Assembly (NCBI RefSeq): GCF_003073045.1 | Contig: NC_037601.1 | Span: 11,333,807-11,397,806 of the forward strand | Reading direction: 5' to 3' | Length of the DNA: 64,000 nucleotides | From: Pomacea canaliculata | Lineage: Eukaryota > Mollusca > Gastropoda > Architaenioglossa > Ampullariidae | Shown: positions 10,816 through 23,514 of the stretch, piece after piece | Layout of the letters: each line of letters starts with the position of its first letter | How positions within the stretch are numbered: position 1 is the first letter of the stretch | Made by a program: the position numbers and the translations under genes | The notes under the pieces: model-generated | What the model saw: only the letters and a program-made list of their open reading frames with translations | The model's database searches: none | What the model was told of the DNA's origin: nothing

Positions 10816-12625
10816 TTAAACATGGTCTGAAACAGATGCAATACCTGCTTGTGATTTAAGGTTCTCAGAGTTATCTTCAATTTCTACACTATTGCCATTC
10901 TCAGTAAAATCATCATAGATAAGATGCGTGTCCGTGTTCTCCAGATCCACTTCAGTGTGCACACCAGGGGGACAGTTCAGACAACGGGGCTCATTCAGAC
11001 CAAAGTCAATACATGTGCTGCCAATGCACTGGCAACAGCCAGCTTCATGAAACCAACGATACTTGGCAGCACCCATTGACTTGCACGATGTCTTGCACTT
11101 GCGAATGGACATGCACTGTGAAAAAAAAGCTACAGTACAGTTATGAATACCCATAACGCCTGTAGCTGGATCTATTGTTGAAGCAGGTTGTTCAGTATTC
11201 TCTCCTGTAGTACCTATAACATACAAAGACAAAAACTCAGGCAAGATCACCGAATCAGGTTGCTTTAGGATGAAAGGCATAAGTGAGGTCTATCCCTGTG
11301 CTCCTCACAACAATTGTTATCAAAGGATAAATGACTGAAGATGAAACTTGATGGTTAGTGCAGACCTGTTTACCCCTAAAATGACCAATCTCTGATCCTT
11401 CCTGTGAAAAAATTGTTGTCCCAATGGTATAACCCTATAGATTCAATATGTTTAATCAGTCACTGACCAAATTAAATTAAAAAAGTGATTTACTTTAAGT
11501 TCAATCTGACTTTTGCTGCAATGGTATGTTTTCTTTCTGTATTATAGTTCCTATCTTTTGAATCCAGAAAGGTAGATTTAATTGCTTTTGTGAGAGCATC
11601 AAAAGTATTAAGGTCACATTCAATTTCACCGGTGTTTTTTTCCTCATGACTTCAGCTCACACCATATCACTTTCATGAAGAGAATGCTAGGGTTAAAACT
11701 GTTCCAAATATTCTGAAATGATGAAACCATCAATTCTTTTAACACCCACCTACCTAAACCAAATTGTTAAATAAGATCTTACCTTTGTCAATGTAAGCTG
11801 TTTCAAGTTCAGTCGTATGGCCAGTTCCTGGTTTGAAGAGAAGGTTGTCCAGGTTAAAAGAATAGGTGTGTGTTGTCCAGCGCTTCTGAGCATCCTCCTC
11901 TTCAGTCAGCACTGCAAACAGGTCTGGGATGGGGTCAGGTAAATTTTCAATTGAGCTTGTTTGGTACATGCCATCATCTGGATCGGGAGGTGGACACAGC
12001 CCTGAAATGATAATATGCTTTTATTTTATAGGTACTTCAATCAACATGAGGGATTCTAGGTGAGATTTTAATCAGGACTCTTTAATTAAATTAAAAAACA
12101 AAGACAAAAATTACAGATAATGACAAAAGATACTTTCCATCACAATGAAAACTCCAGAAAAGAGGTCAAAACTATGACACAGATCCAAGGACTCAGAAAA
12201 TGATGCGCCTCACAAAACAGTATTAAAATTACTCACAAGTGTAAGGACTTTAAGGTGTCATGATGTTGTTTCCATACAAGGTATGTTTATGCAAATTAGT
12301 TGGTTGGTTAGTTTAAGAGAAAAGCACTTCCACCTTAATCCAAAACATGTTAATCACTACATTACCGGGCACCCCAACATTAAAATTAATTACAAACCAA
12401 AATCTACTCACCCACACATGAACAGCACTCTGTGTACAATTTTGCCAAGCACACCTGGCAAGCTCTGCAACATGTGCAGTTTTTTGCATCCCTTGGTTTC
12501 ATTTCACATTCACAACATTTGATCAGCAAACACTTGCTAACCAGTGGTGCACACAAAGCTTGATTGCAGGCCTCAGCTACACAGAGGCAAGTCAGCACTC
12601 CTACAATAATTGTGTACCACTTCAT
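10816..12625 (-). CDS. TWSG1: Twisted gastrulation BMP-binding protein, 276 aa
   Basis: Secreted modulator that binds BMP and Chordin in the extracellular space and sets BMP gradients. Three coding exons on the minus strand, 12625-12412, 12001-11783 and 11213-10816, join in phase 1 each time and total 831 nt. A signal peptide MKWYTIIVGVLTCLCVAEA precedes Cys20. The N-terminal Cys-rich BMP-binding domain (CNQALCAPLVSKCL ... CCRACQVCLAKLYTECCSCVG) and the C-terminal TSG domain (QCMSIRKCKTSCKSMG, YRWFHEAGCCQCIG, CIDFG, CLNC) are both complete. N-glycosylation sequons NCT occur in each. Between them, PDPIPDLFAVLTEEE matches the family's P-I-P-x-LF-ALTE block. The protein is longer than human TWSG1 (223 aa), partly through a 51-residue acidic tail after CLNC. 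A non-coding first exon probably ends at 13979. Confidence 0.95.
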
Positions 12626-13978
12626 CCTGTGAAGATAAACTGATATAGTCAGTGTTTAGAGAACAAGTCCTCTACAAGCTCAACTATTGCTCTAAACCAG
12701 AAACAGATGTATGTAAATCATATAAATAAATGGCTCTAAATCATGTTCCAAACATCTGACAAGGGCATCTTGGATGTAAACAATTTGGCCTAGTAGGTCT
12801 TAAACATAAAGCAGTTAGGATTAATAATTGTGTAATAAACTAAAAATGAAAACTCATCATCATCATTGCTTATCAAATGTCAATTGCAGTATCAAATACA
12901 TAAAAACATTTCACTAATAATTAAAGCAGTTTCTTGACATTATCATGATAATGTTAATGAACGTACAATGTATGTGCCATTGTGTGTGTTCTCATCTGGA
13001 TGTGGCCATTTTTGTTCAGTAAAATGGTGTCTGAACTTGTTTGCATGGCCTGAGCATGAATATGTAGTGTTCAAACGATGTATGGCTCTGTTTTGATAAT
13101 AATAGCTTGTGTCATCTGTGATCAATTCATCTTTTGGGCCTGATGTCAAGACGATTTGACTCATGCGGTGGGGAGATATGGTCTTGAGGAAAATAACAGG
13201 TGACCGAAAATAAATGTAGTAGAGAATGGTAAACATTTAAGTTTATTTCATGAGGCTATTGGAAAGACCTCAGTTTTGTCATTTTAAATTTACTGATGGT
13301 CAATGCAGGCTTTAATTGTCATATTTTTTGTACCGGGTCAATATCTAAATGACTAAATGAAGAAAAAAAGCCTGTGAATATCGATGCTTTAAAATTGTAT
13401 TGACATACATTCCAAAATAGTAGGAAACACGCCAAAAGTGTACGGGTAACTTGATCTGCTCATTCTTTATAAACGTATACACGCAGTTTACTGTTGTTAC
13501 TAAACCGGTCAAACTGGTAGTTGTGAATTTTGCTTGTAAGCAAGATGCACAAAATACTGAGGATTTTATGTGTGCTTTTCGCATCACTGTATTTTTACAT
13601 TTATTCAGCATTTTAGAAAGGTCTTGTGCTTTGACTTATGGAAGCATATCCATTTGTGTGATTAGCATAAATACATAAAAACCTTCGAAATAACAAATAC
13701 TGCATACTATAGCAGAAAACGCAGCGATATTTCAATAGTCTGATCCCTACCGCTCTAGTCTATCGGATAATCTATCGGCGATAGAATCGTTCAAAGCAAC
13801 ATTTAGAATAAACAATGCACACTTGGCGATGGTGGTTTGCTCTGCTAAACCAATCTGGACTGTAGTTTGTTTGGTTTTTTGTTTTAGTCTTTCTTATAAA
13901 GGCAGTTGTGCAAATATCTTATTCAGGCTTTCTCTTAAGCTGTTCTAGATATAATAAATTACAGCAGAAATATCTTAC
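12626..13978 (-). other. Twisted gastrulation 5' UTR intron
   Basis: On the minus strand CACAG|G precedes the start codon at 12626, and a strong donor GAG|GTAAGA lies at 13979/13978, so this span is best read as the first intron. It holds no recognised gene or repeat family. Confidence 0.5.
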
Positions 13979-14408
13979 CTCGGTGTACTAGGTAAAAAAA
14001 AAAGCGCCGTCTACATAAGAGAGGCAACTCTTTTTACATACAAATGTGTGCGCCTGTCTCTGTGTGTGATGGACTTACTACATGAATCATACTAAAAAAA
14101 TGTTGAATGCAGAATGAAATTATTTATAATAAAGAATTTCTGTCAGTTTTATTAGATTCAAAATGTGCATTAATTAGTTTATATATATTTGCAAATGATG
14201 TCCCCTTGACAGCCCACGATCGTCTTTGCCAATCTATGAATATTATACAAATTAGTCATGTGTTTTTAATATATTGTAGTGAAAAGAAACATGCAAAATA
14301 AAAACACTTAAAATAGTAGTAGACGAAATAATTATCGTGTATCGTGTTCGTTGAGTCCACTTCTATACTGAGTAGTCCATAAGGGACTGTACTCTCAGTC
14401 TTATCATC
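13979..14408. promoter_or_regulatory. Shared head-to-head promoter region, TWSG1 and RING ligase
   Basis: The presumed 5' UTR exon of twisted gastrulation (minus) and the start codon of the RING ligase (plus) lie only about 430 bases apart and point away from each other. A single bidirectional promoter is the simplest reading. No TATA box, CpG-rich block or other clear element was seen. The region is AT-rich. Confidence 0.4.
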
Positions 14409-17400
14409 ATGGCAATGGCTTCTGCAATGTCCCGTCAGGAAGACTGTGTGACCGATCTAAATAAATATATGTGTGCAATCTGTATGGAACTTTTCTGTAG
14501 ACCCGTGAGGATATCATGTGGCAATGACCATACGTAAGAAATAATTTATTTTCGCTTTGTCAATTTGCATAGGTGTTCAACATTTTCACCCAAGATCAAA
14601 TAGTCAAAATAGAAAGTAAGAAATATAAAAGCCAAAGAATTGTTCTGCGTAAGACCCAAATAAAGGCTTGAGGAGTTTTAAAGACGAGATCAATGAAAGA
14701 AAAATGTGAGCGAATTAGTAATATCATGCTATTTCATTTTACGCAATACTTTAACAGTACGTTGAGGGATTTGAAATCTAGCAAAGAGACGATACAAGCA
14801 GTCAATTATCTGTTGAACTGATGCCGTGATGGAAGTGAGACAGATAATGAAACTAATACCGCGATGAGAATAACGATGATATTGGAGTGTGCGCGAGCAC
14901 ACACACACACATACGATGCATGCACAGGTCAGGTATAAATCGATAATATTTCCATCTTCATCAAGAATAAATTTCTTATACTTTTGTTTCAAAAATTAGC
15001 ATTCATTCAGTAAAACTGAACTGTTTAGTATTGAGTGATTTCTGACATTTTCAAAAATTCAGCTGTGGCCAGCATCAACCAGATTTATGAGTTCAGTCAT
15101 TTGATATAATTTAATGTTACATGAAACATTTTCTTCTTAATTTAATCTTGTTAAAATTATGAGAGTTTTGCAGTATATTTTCCCGTATTATGATTATATG
15201 AGAAAGACCTTTATGTTGTAAAATATTGTATATGCAAGAGATGGAATGACACCCAATAATTTTTTTAGGAAAGTGTTAAAACTTGGAAATGTTCTTCAGT
15301 ACAGGCTTAAGACTATAATGGAATCAACAGCTATATCAATAATCTATATTGACATAAAGCAATAATCTTTATTAGCATAGACTTATTTATTTATTCTAAT
15401 GTTATTAAAGATTGTAACAAACTTTGAAACAAATCTGACATGAATTTGGGAAGATAATGGCACTTGATCTGGAATTCCTCCTGGTTGTATATGATAATTG
15501 TGTACGAGAAATGGTTCTAATTTCTGTAATTAATCATTAAACCTTCAAGTCAGAGGTACATACGCTTCTTTAAGTATAAGTTTTCCTCCAAATTGGAAGT
15601 ACAGGCGGTCCTCTACTTATGACGTGTTCCATTCCTACGTCGCATTGTAAACCATTTTTCGCTGTAAGTCGGAACATACATATTGTACTTCAATCCTATC
15701 CTAACACCTATCCTAACACAGTAATTATCAAAAAACACATATAAAATACATTTGATAATAAAATGAAACAGGAATAATAAACATTAATTAAAAAAAAACC
15801 CCACGAAGTTTGCGTTACGGCGTTTACGACACAAAACCACTTAAGTCGAAACAAGGCTTTGAACAGTAAATGGGAGATGTGTCGTAATCACAAAACATTG
15901 TAACTCAGGGCTGACGTAACCTGAGGACTGCCTGTAGTTGTATTTAATGTTTCATAACATGTCACTGAAGGGATTTTCGTATTGGACATTTTTAACATTT
16001 TCTCAAAAATTAAACATAGCCAACTTCAAAAAAATTCCCATGAACAATTTGCATATAATAGTTTTAATATAATATTTTTAGAAATGTCAATGATATGGTC
16101 TTACAAATATGGCCTTCCATGCCATTTGGCACATTTTTTGTGTTTTCTTTTTCTTTGTTTTCTTTGAGCTGTGCTATCATAGCATGTAGCATGAAGATAG
16201 CATGGAAGTTTTTAATGTGCATGAACTGGTAGAAGACAAACAGTAACATAATTAATTACATCATTGAACAATATATGCTTTTGTCTTCTGTCCAATTTTT
16301 GTGATTTCTGGAGTGCCTCACTTCAGAAACCTGTAACTCAGAAACTATTACAGATACTTGCATTGGTTTATTTTAATTTTTGTTTTCCATTGTTTTCATT
16401 ACTCTTTCAGAAAAAAATCTTAAACAGTTTAATTAAAACATACAGATCTTAGTATCCCACCCACCTAACATTCGCTGCATATTTAAAATTTTTTAAAAAT
16501 AACTATGCATGGTTTCACTTGCTATTCTAGCTACTGCCAGGATTGCCTGAAATCACTTCAGTCACATCAATGCCCTCAGTGCAGGAAACCTTTCCATCCT
16601 AATCAGACAGTTCCAGCCAATGAAATAGAAATAATTATGAGATCCTCCTTTGCAAAGTGTAGTGTTTGTGGATCACAGGTAAAAACACTGTTGTAAGCTC
16701 ATTAGATTTAGCAATACTTTAGCTATTATTTTGCAACTTTTTTTTTCTCTCAGCAGAATTGTACATAATGCTGGTATACAGATACTCAACAACAATTTTA
16801 TTGTAGAAGAGCCCCCATGTTTATAACCTCTATACTTCAAGTATGACAGTGAAAAAATTATTACATATTACATTCATGCACACACTAACACTCACACTCT
16901 TAAGCATACACATCCTTATCTACATTCAGTTTCATTACAAGATGACGAGCTTACCTTGTGTACTGCTGATTCTGAGAATGATAAATAATCATTTGAAACC
17001 ATTATTTGCAGTGACTGACCTCCTGTTTAGTACAGTAAGAAAACAGTGGGAAATGACAAGACATAAAAGTTTATATAATTTGTTGAGTTCTATTGAAGAT
17101 TCCTTATATACTGTGTGGGAGGCAATGTGTTGAAAAACAAAAAAATATAAATATTTTCACTTAAGAGCTATTCTGTAATAGTTCTTTAATATAAAAATAG
17201 CATTTCTGTAAAAGTATTTAAAAGGATAAGTTTATGTGTCATTTCAGATGCCCATGTCTTCTCTTCGTAAACACATGGAAACTTGTGGACAAACTTTGGC
17301 TACACCAAAGTTCAGACCTATAAAAGAGACTTCCCAGCCTGTTCCGCTGTCAGCATCTTTAGCATTATAAAACATTTTGCCTTATTTTTAATTATTCACA

Positions 17401-20400
17401 TTGATATCATGTGAGGTCTAGTCACAGAATAAAAGTATGCAGAATATTATGTACTTTTGAAAAGTTAAATGGATGGGAGGCTTATTTGATAAATTGTGGA
17501 TGGGAGGTTGTGCATTGAATGCTTAGCGCATGATAGGAGATGCCAGCGTGGATAAACTTCATAGTTTTCATCTAGGGCTATAACTTGTCTTTGGCAAAGA
17601 AACAAAACCATTGAATGTAGTTAAACTAATAACTAATGCACTGCATCTATTATTCTTTGTATTGTCATGCTCCTTCTGTAGACTAACACATGCAAAATTT
17701 TACACTCAAAACTTTTTTTTATTTTTAATATATTTTTTTTAAAAATCAATGAATGTTTAATTTGGTTAATATTCAGAGCAAAATAGATTCCTTTTTTAAA
17801 AATAATGGGTGGGATATAACTTCGTCACATCAGTTTGTTTTGTTCTTAAATATTAAAATTGTCTCTTACTATAAGATAATCTGTGTTTTGACACATATTT
17901 AAAACTTGTAAAATAATTTACAGGGATGTTCCTAACCGTTCAACATTCAAGTGCCCTTACTGTGAACAGGCGAATCTGGACTGTAAGGACTTGGTGAAAC
18001 ACTGCAACAATGTCCACAGACATGAACGTATACATGTGGTGAGTTATTGGTGAAACTGCAATATTATTAAGAGACTTAAACATATGCAAGTGGGAAATTT
18101 ACAAAGAGTAGTTGTGGTGGTAGTAATAATAATAATGCTTGTATAGTATAGAATCTCAACATGTGGCCAGGCTTTCCACACTTTGCATTATAAGGCTAAG
18201 TAATGCAAATACAAATATTAATAGGGGACGGTTTTTTCAAAGTATGCTTCTATTTCACAGAACACATCAACACACTTAGGCACATTACACACATTAACCA
18301 TTAAAGCATGATGAGCCATGATTATGGCTTTGCTGGGGAAGCACAGGAAAGACAATTTTCATTACCTTTTAAGTTCAAGCTTTCTCCTTTCCAAACATGT
18401 ATAGGTTTCTTGGTCTGATGTTTACCTAAGAGCAGCAGTAATAAAAAAACAAACTTCACTCACATTATTGTTTACACACTCTTCAGTTATTAGCCAGTCT
18501 TTGTAATACTTATACTTTTATGTTGTGCTCAGAGGGTTAATCATGGACAGCTTAGGACTGCAATGGGAAAGGATGTACTGCCAAAGATATTTCTGAAGCC
18601 TCCTAAAAAACTTGGAAACACTGAACTGGCTAAATGGTTCAGACTAAGTTTGGTAGTCAGTTCCATAGTTGTGGGGGTCCAGCATACTAGATGGCTCATT
18701 CAACATTTATTGGGTGGTCAGAAAAGTCATGATGCATTTTTGCTATAGATGGTGCTAGTTAGATGGTGCATTTTGAAAGTAGTAGAGTCATTCGCATCTA
18801 TGTTATTTCTATGTCACTTGACAGCTGACAGCTCTAGCTTCATTAAAGGAAGAATGCACGTCAAACTTGTGAAAAGTTGCACAAAGTTTATGGTCACAAT
18901 GCTCTACAAGAATGTCAGTGCCAACGATGGTTCACAAAGCTCCGTGCTGGTGCTTTCAATTTCTAGGAAGCTCCTCAGTCATGGATGCTCACCAAGGTTG
19001 ATGAGTCATAATAAAAGCATTGATCAAGTCAAACCCAAGTTACTTGGCATGCAAGATTGCAGAAACATTGAACATTGAACATTGATCATTAAAGCATTTA
19101 CAACCACCTGAATAAGCTAGGTTTTGTAAACAGGCTTGATATTTGAGTTCCTCGTAAACTCTTAGATATTCTTTTGATAGCACATATAAACATCTCTGAT
19201 ATACTCATTAAGCATGAGGAAAGTAATCCCTTTTTGAAGCGACTGATAATGAATGATAAGAAGTGGATTGTTTATAACAATGTGGTGTGCAAACCGTATT
19301 GGTCCTGACGTGATGATTCGCCTCAAATGATATTGAAAGCAAGTGTTTGGAAGAATTGCCAGCAGCTAAGGCTATCACGACAAGGGAGCCAGCCCTGCAA
19401 AAAGATCCTACATGCAGAGGAAGAGCAGTAAATCAACACCTAGTTTTACTGATAAAGATGAGGAATTATAGTCAGTTTGTTCCTTGTTGAGCTACAGATG
19501 AAACCATGACGAGTCAAAGTCAGCTTTTAATTAGCTTAGGCTTAAACAGGCAGTCATTGGAGTGTGCAGAAAAGAGGCATGACATAATTACACTATCTTG
19601 ATTTGAGAACGAGACATGTTACAAAATTTTAATCTTTGCCAGTCATGTGAGACAGCCAGTTGAAAGAAAGTAGACTTAATCTTTGAATTTAACAACTGAA
19701 ATGGGACTTGAAAATAAATTCTTATAGTATTTGATTATTTAGTAAGATGTTGATAATGTTACCTTAACTCATAGATAAAAAATTTGCACGCAAATGGTGT
19801 ATCTGTAACTTCATCTTTAGCATCAGCTGTTCAAAACCTGCTCCAAACTACAAAGCTTTATTAGTATAAGAACCAACTCAGTCACAGTGATCTGACAGTG
19901 CTGTGCAATGAACCATCACATGTATTACTTTCTGTTGTTTTTTAAAGTCCATATTAGAATAAGGAAATCTGTTATTATTATGACTATTGTCATCAGATTA
20001 TCAGCTTGTCCTTAAATTTATCAAGATGAAAAATATCATGTCAGATTTGCAAAATTTTATCAAAGTCAGACGTTTCCTTTGGTTCATAATACTTTCTTAC
20101 TCATTCTGAAATCTACTTTCCCTTTATTTTTGTTGTTTGTTTTTGTTTTTTTTAAAGGTATGTCCAATCTGTGCCTCCATGCCCTGGGGAAATCCCAGCC
20201 AGTTCAGTTCTAATTTTATTCAGCATCTCAATGCTCGGCACACTTTTGAGTATGACACATATGTGGTAAGCTTAAAGCTTTTTTTCTTTTTCTTTTTTTT
20301 TTAACTAGCATCAAATTTTCTACATAATGTTTTGTTACATGGATTTGACTGTGGCCATGACTGAGACAATCATGATAAAAACTTTATGTAGTTAATTGCT

Positions 20401-20757
20401 TTTTTAGTTATTTGGCTACATAACTTTCAATATTTTGTATTCCCTTCATTCTTGTATGAATGTTGCCTTGGTTCATTTAGACTCATCACTGTAAAAATAA
20501 TTTATTAGCAAAAAAAGTCTCATTAGACTTGCTTCAAGTATGCTGCTGTTAGTACAAGTGTATAATTTGTAGTTCAGACTTTTTTCAGACAGCATTTATT
20601 TTTTTCTCTTCTTAACATTAATAAACAGCAAATCATTTTTTTATTTATGTTAAAGAGGTTATATGTCTGAATCATTTCATTTGTATTTTAGGATTATGGT
20701 CAAGATGATGATGAAATGCTGATGGCTGCAATACAGGCTTCTTTACAAGAGCGTTGA
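14409..20757 (+). CDS. RNF166: RING E3 ubiquitin ligase, RNF114/RNF125/RNF166 family, 220 aa
   Basis: Cytosolic E3 ligase that passes ubiquitin from E2 to target proteins. Family members act in innate immunity and autophagy. Six exons, 14409-14533, 16531-16678, 17248-17348, 17924-18038, 20158-20265 and 20692-20757, total 663 nt in phase. The C3HC4 RING is complete: C22, C25, C37, H41, C44, C47, C56, C59. A C2HC finger follows (C85, C88, H100, C104), then [10 protein letters not shown] with LVKHC and [11 protein letters not shown] with [17 protein letters not shown]. It ends in a UIM-like helix, [14 protein letters not shown]. The [15 protein letters not shown] junction aligns best with RNF166, but RNF114 is also close, so the symbol is tentative. 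The third exon uses a weak donor, CT|GTCAGC, chosen because it restores phase and the family alignment. Intron 4 carries nested transposons. Confidence 0.92.
15602..15934. mobile_element. pogo-like MITE, 333 bp, in RING ligase intron 1
   Basis: Ends are CAGGCGGTCCTCTACTTATG and the complement of CAGGCAGTCCTCAGGTTACG, with TA on both sides (15600-15601 and 15935-15936). The interior has repeated TAAGTCG and GTCGTAA words. TA target sites and CAG-type ends with a GTCCTC block resemble non-autonomous Tc1/mariner-pogo (Tigger) elements. No protein is encoded. A close relative lies at 55200-55689. Confidence 0.8.
18708..19330 (+). mobile_element. mariner transposase fossil in RING ligase intron 4
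   Basis: A mariner-type terminus TTATTGGGTGGTCAGAAAAG is followed by broken transposase blocks. They include a V-YGHNAL-like HTH segment with [12 protein letters not shown] near 18880-18960, then [18 protein letters not shown] near 19030, and [16 protein letters not shown] near 19260-19305 (the family's KWI-YNN block). The 3' half and right terminus are missing or too decayed to see. Several frame changes and stops are present. Confidence 0.75.
19368..19425 (-). mobile_element. Fragment of tRNA-derived SINE family A (body only)
   Basis: The complement of this stretch (GCATGTAGGATC...TGCAGGGCTGG...) matches the body of the SINE copies at 26095-26310 and 31590-31750. The tRNA-like head is absent. 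Confidence 0.5.
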
Positions 20758-23300
20758 TGTCAAGCAGTGCCCGCCATCATCAAAATGCTTTATGGCAGGC
20801 TCTCTCAGACACTGAATCTGAACAATCATAAAATTTGAATGTGCAGTCAACTTACAGTTTCTATGAACATACTTTTGTCAAGATTAATACTTTTCACTCA
20901 TTTGCCTTTGCTTTTTGATATTTAAATTTGCATTGTTAGCTTATGCAGCCATCTATCAATACCCCCCACCATCTCACCAAAAAATAAAAAAAAAAATTGT
21001 GACCTGAAATCTGTGAGATATAGCTGGACTCAAATGGTACCAGTGATTCCAATATTCTGTCATGATCAAACAGATAGTGAAGAACTAGTCCACACATCTG
21101 CAACCAAACTATGATCTGTTTTAATAATAATAGTTAAGTTTATATAGCACCATACCGCAGCCTTATGAGCAAGCTCATGGCTCTTTACAAATAAAAATAA
21201 TTAATATAACAACAACAATAATCATGATAGGGAGAAATTAAAGAAACCAACCAAGATGACAAGAAAGAACAGGGGATAAAGCATTAAACAGGAAAAAAAA
21301 TTAGTGTTATGTGATAAACAACTGAACGAACACAATACTCCATTATCCAACAAATCTATGAATTCAAAAATGCATAAGAAATGGAAAAGAAATCCTACAG
21401 ACAGAAGAAAATGGAGGACCAGAGTTGTCTGTGCAGCCTAGATACGCATTTCACTGTCCAAGATTTAGAGTGTAGATCTGCAATTGTTTGTCTTCGGGAA
21501 ATTCAGAACAGATAAAAAATGCTCAGGATAAACATAGGTCAAGCTGTAGTTAGCCTTTGCTGCCTCAATTTATCAAGCAGCTTTTCCACGTTGCTCAAAT
21601 TTCATCTTGCTATTGACATGCCCAGACAAAAAGCTGGACAGAGATGAAAGTGACATTGTCAAAGAAAAGTCTGTTCGTCAACAAATCAACAGGTCAAAAT
21701 CGAAATTAACTCAGAAAAATTCAAAGTAATTTCATTAAAGTAGGATCAGATTTTTTGGGCAGATGCATATTTAAGTTTTAAGTTCTCTATTACTATAGTT
21801 GTTAAGATTTTACAGTATACATATATACAAGTGTAAGAAATAATATAATTGGTTGTTATTTCTTCCATGAAAACAATGGTATGCAGATTTGTAAATTACC
21901 TGTCTTTGGTAATGTTACCCTCATAAAACTGTGAGTTGACCATAGTTTAATGGCATTTTTCAACCTTTCTTTTTTAGCAAAAAGCAGAGTGCTGGGTATG
22001 AATGATTGGATCCATGCAAGTATATTTGCATGAATGGGTGAATTTGTGTGTACATAGATATGTTAATGTTTACATGTATATAAGTGCATGGTCAGAAGTG
22101 GTTGTTTGTCATTTATCAAACTGTGTGAAATTAAAAAAATGATATTACTTAAGATATCCATTCTCTGGTTGTTTGTACATTTAGAAACATTGTAATTGTC
22201 ATAAATCTTATATAGAGGGAGGATGCATAATGCAACATAAATGTACAGCCATTTTCTGTCCTGGAAGACTATTCCTTTTTAGTCAGGACCCTTTGTGAAT
22301 ACATTGATAGATTCCTCAAAAGAAGCAACCATGGGTTTTATAATTTCTTCTTATCTTGCTCATATTTAAGAATAAATTAATCCATCTATTTCAGAGCTGC
22401 AGTCTGATTTAACTTTAGATTTTAAGATTCTGTAACCATGTTAGAACTTTTTCTTTACTTAGAATAAAGCTTAACTTAAGCATGCTAAATAGATTTCTTG
22501 ACTAAAGCAATTACAGTTTTCATTCATGATCTAGATTCTAGAAGCTCAATTTATAGTAATTAAAGCAGCTTGTATACTGCAACATTGTGCTTTTATCTGA
22601 TTACGGGGTACAGCTGATCTGATAAGATCATAAAACAGAGTAGAATAAAAATTCTATTAACACTCAACAGAATTCAAGCTCAGAGCGCAGGTCACAGAGT
22701 TATATAATTTTTATAACTGTTATTGTTAATGTTTCTGTTTGGTTAAAGATGGTCATGATTTTTGTTCTTAAAGTTAATTATAAAAAAGTTCACCATTAAA
22801 CCATCTATCACACTTGCTTTCAAAGAACAGCTGTTTTTTTTATATATATATAATGCTAATGATACTTAAATGTGAAAACACTCCCTCATTCAAGAAGAAC
22901 CACCAATATAACCAACATTACAGAAATAAACATTGATGGTTGGATGCCATCTGATAAAACACTTAACTCAGAGTAGAAGGCAGCCATCAAGGCTCATTAT
23001 CAGAAAACTCAACCTTCCTGCAGATTGGTACTTGAGAGTACGTGTTGGTCCCTGTTTTCTGCATGTAATGGTCTGATGAACCACTTAACAGTTTGCTGTC
23101 TTTATGGCCTAGAATAATACTTATGCATGAGATGCTTTAAACACCGTGATGATGATCTACACAAGGAAGATGTCTACTTCTCAAGCACATGAACTGACAC
23201 AAATCGTACAATGCACGCTATATCAAACATGAGCACTATGAAAACAGGTGTTAAAGAACGTCCACATTGCATTAGTCTTAATTCTTATCTCAATCATTAC
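20758..23300 (+). other. RING ligase 3' UTR and downstream flank
   Basis: No coding sequence was recognised. AATAAA-type words lie near 20980 and give a short 3' UTR of about 220 bases. The rest is AT-rich, with one LINE tail (21125-21200) and unclassified sequence. Confidence 0.4.
21125..21200 (-). repeat. LINE 3' tail, minus strand
   Basis: Read on the minus strand it gives TTTGTAAAGAGCCATGAGC, then a GGTGCTATATAAA block and an ATTATTATTA end. The same tail type occurs at about 59345-59440. Confidence 0.55.
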
Positions 23301-23480
23301 TCATTCCCAGTCTGTCAGGAACCTTGGAGTAGTTTTCGACAAATTTTCTTTCAAGAATCATGTTAACTTTGCCTGCAAGTCCATTTTTTAAAACTACTTA
23401 GGATCAGCTAATGTGGACATTTAAATTGTCCAGGCTTGACTATGGTAACTGTTTGTTGATCCTGCTTCTTGTTATTATTC
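23300..23480 (+). mobile_element. CR1/L2-type LINE fragment (reverse transcriptase C-terminal side)
   Basis: Translation in more than one frame gives SVRNLGVVFDKFSFKNHVNFACKS and, after a break, KLSRLDYGNCLL. These are the VRNLGV-FD and SRLDY-N-LL blocks of CR1/L2/Jockey reverse transcriptases. Only about 60 residues remain. Confidence 0.75.
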
Positions 23481-23514
23481 CTTTGTACTCCCAGTGGAGC
23501 ATAGGGCTGAAACT

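Larger units (their letters stand above)
18115..19690 (-). mobile_element. CR1/L2-like retroposon 3' region, interrupted by later insertions
   Basis: The left end (18125-18180) is the complement of a GCCACATGTTGAGA...CTATACAAGCATTATTATTATT tail. Further blocks (TAGTCAGTTCCATAGTTGTG near 18655 and a stretch at 19498-19600) recur in the same order at 45165-45900 in TOP1 intron 6. In this copy the blocks are pushed apart by about 700 bases because a mariner (18708-19330) sits between them. The element reads on the minus strand. No open frame is kept. Confidence 0.55.
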
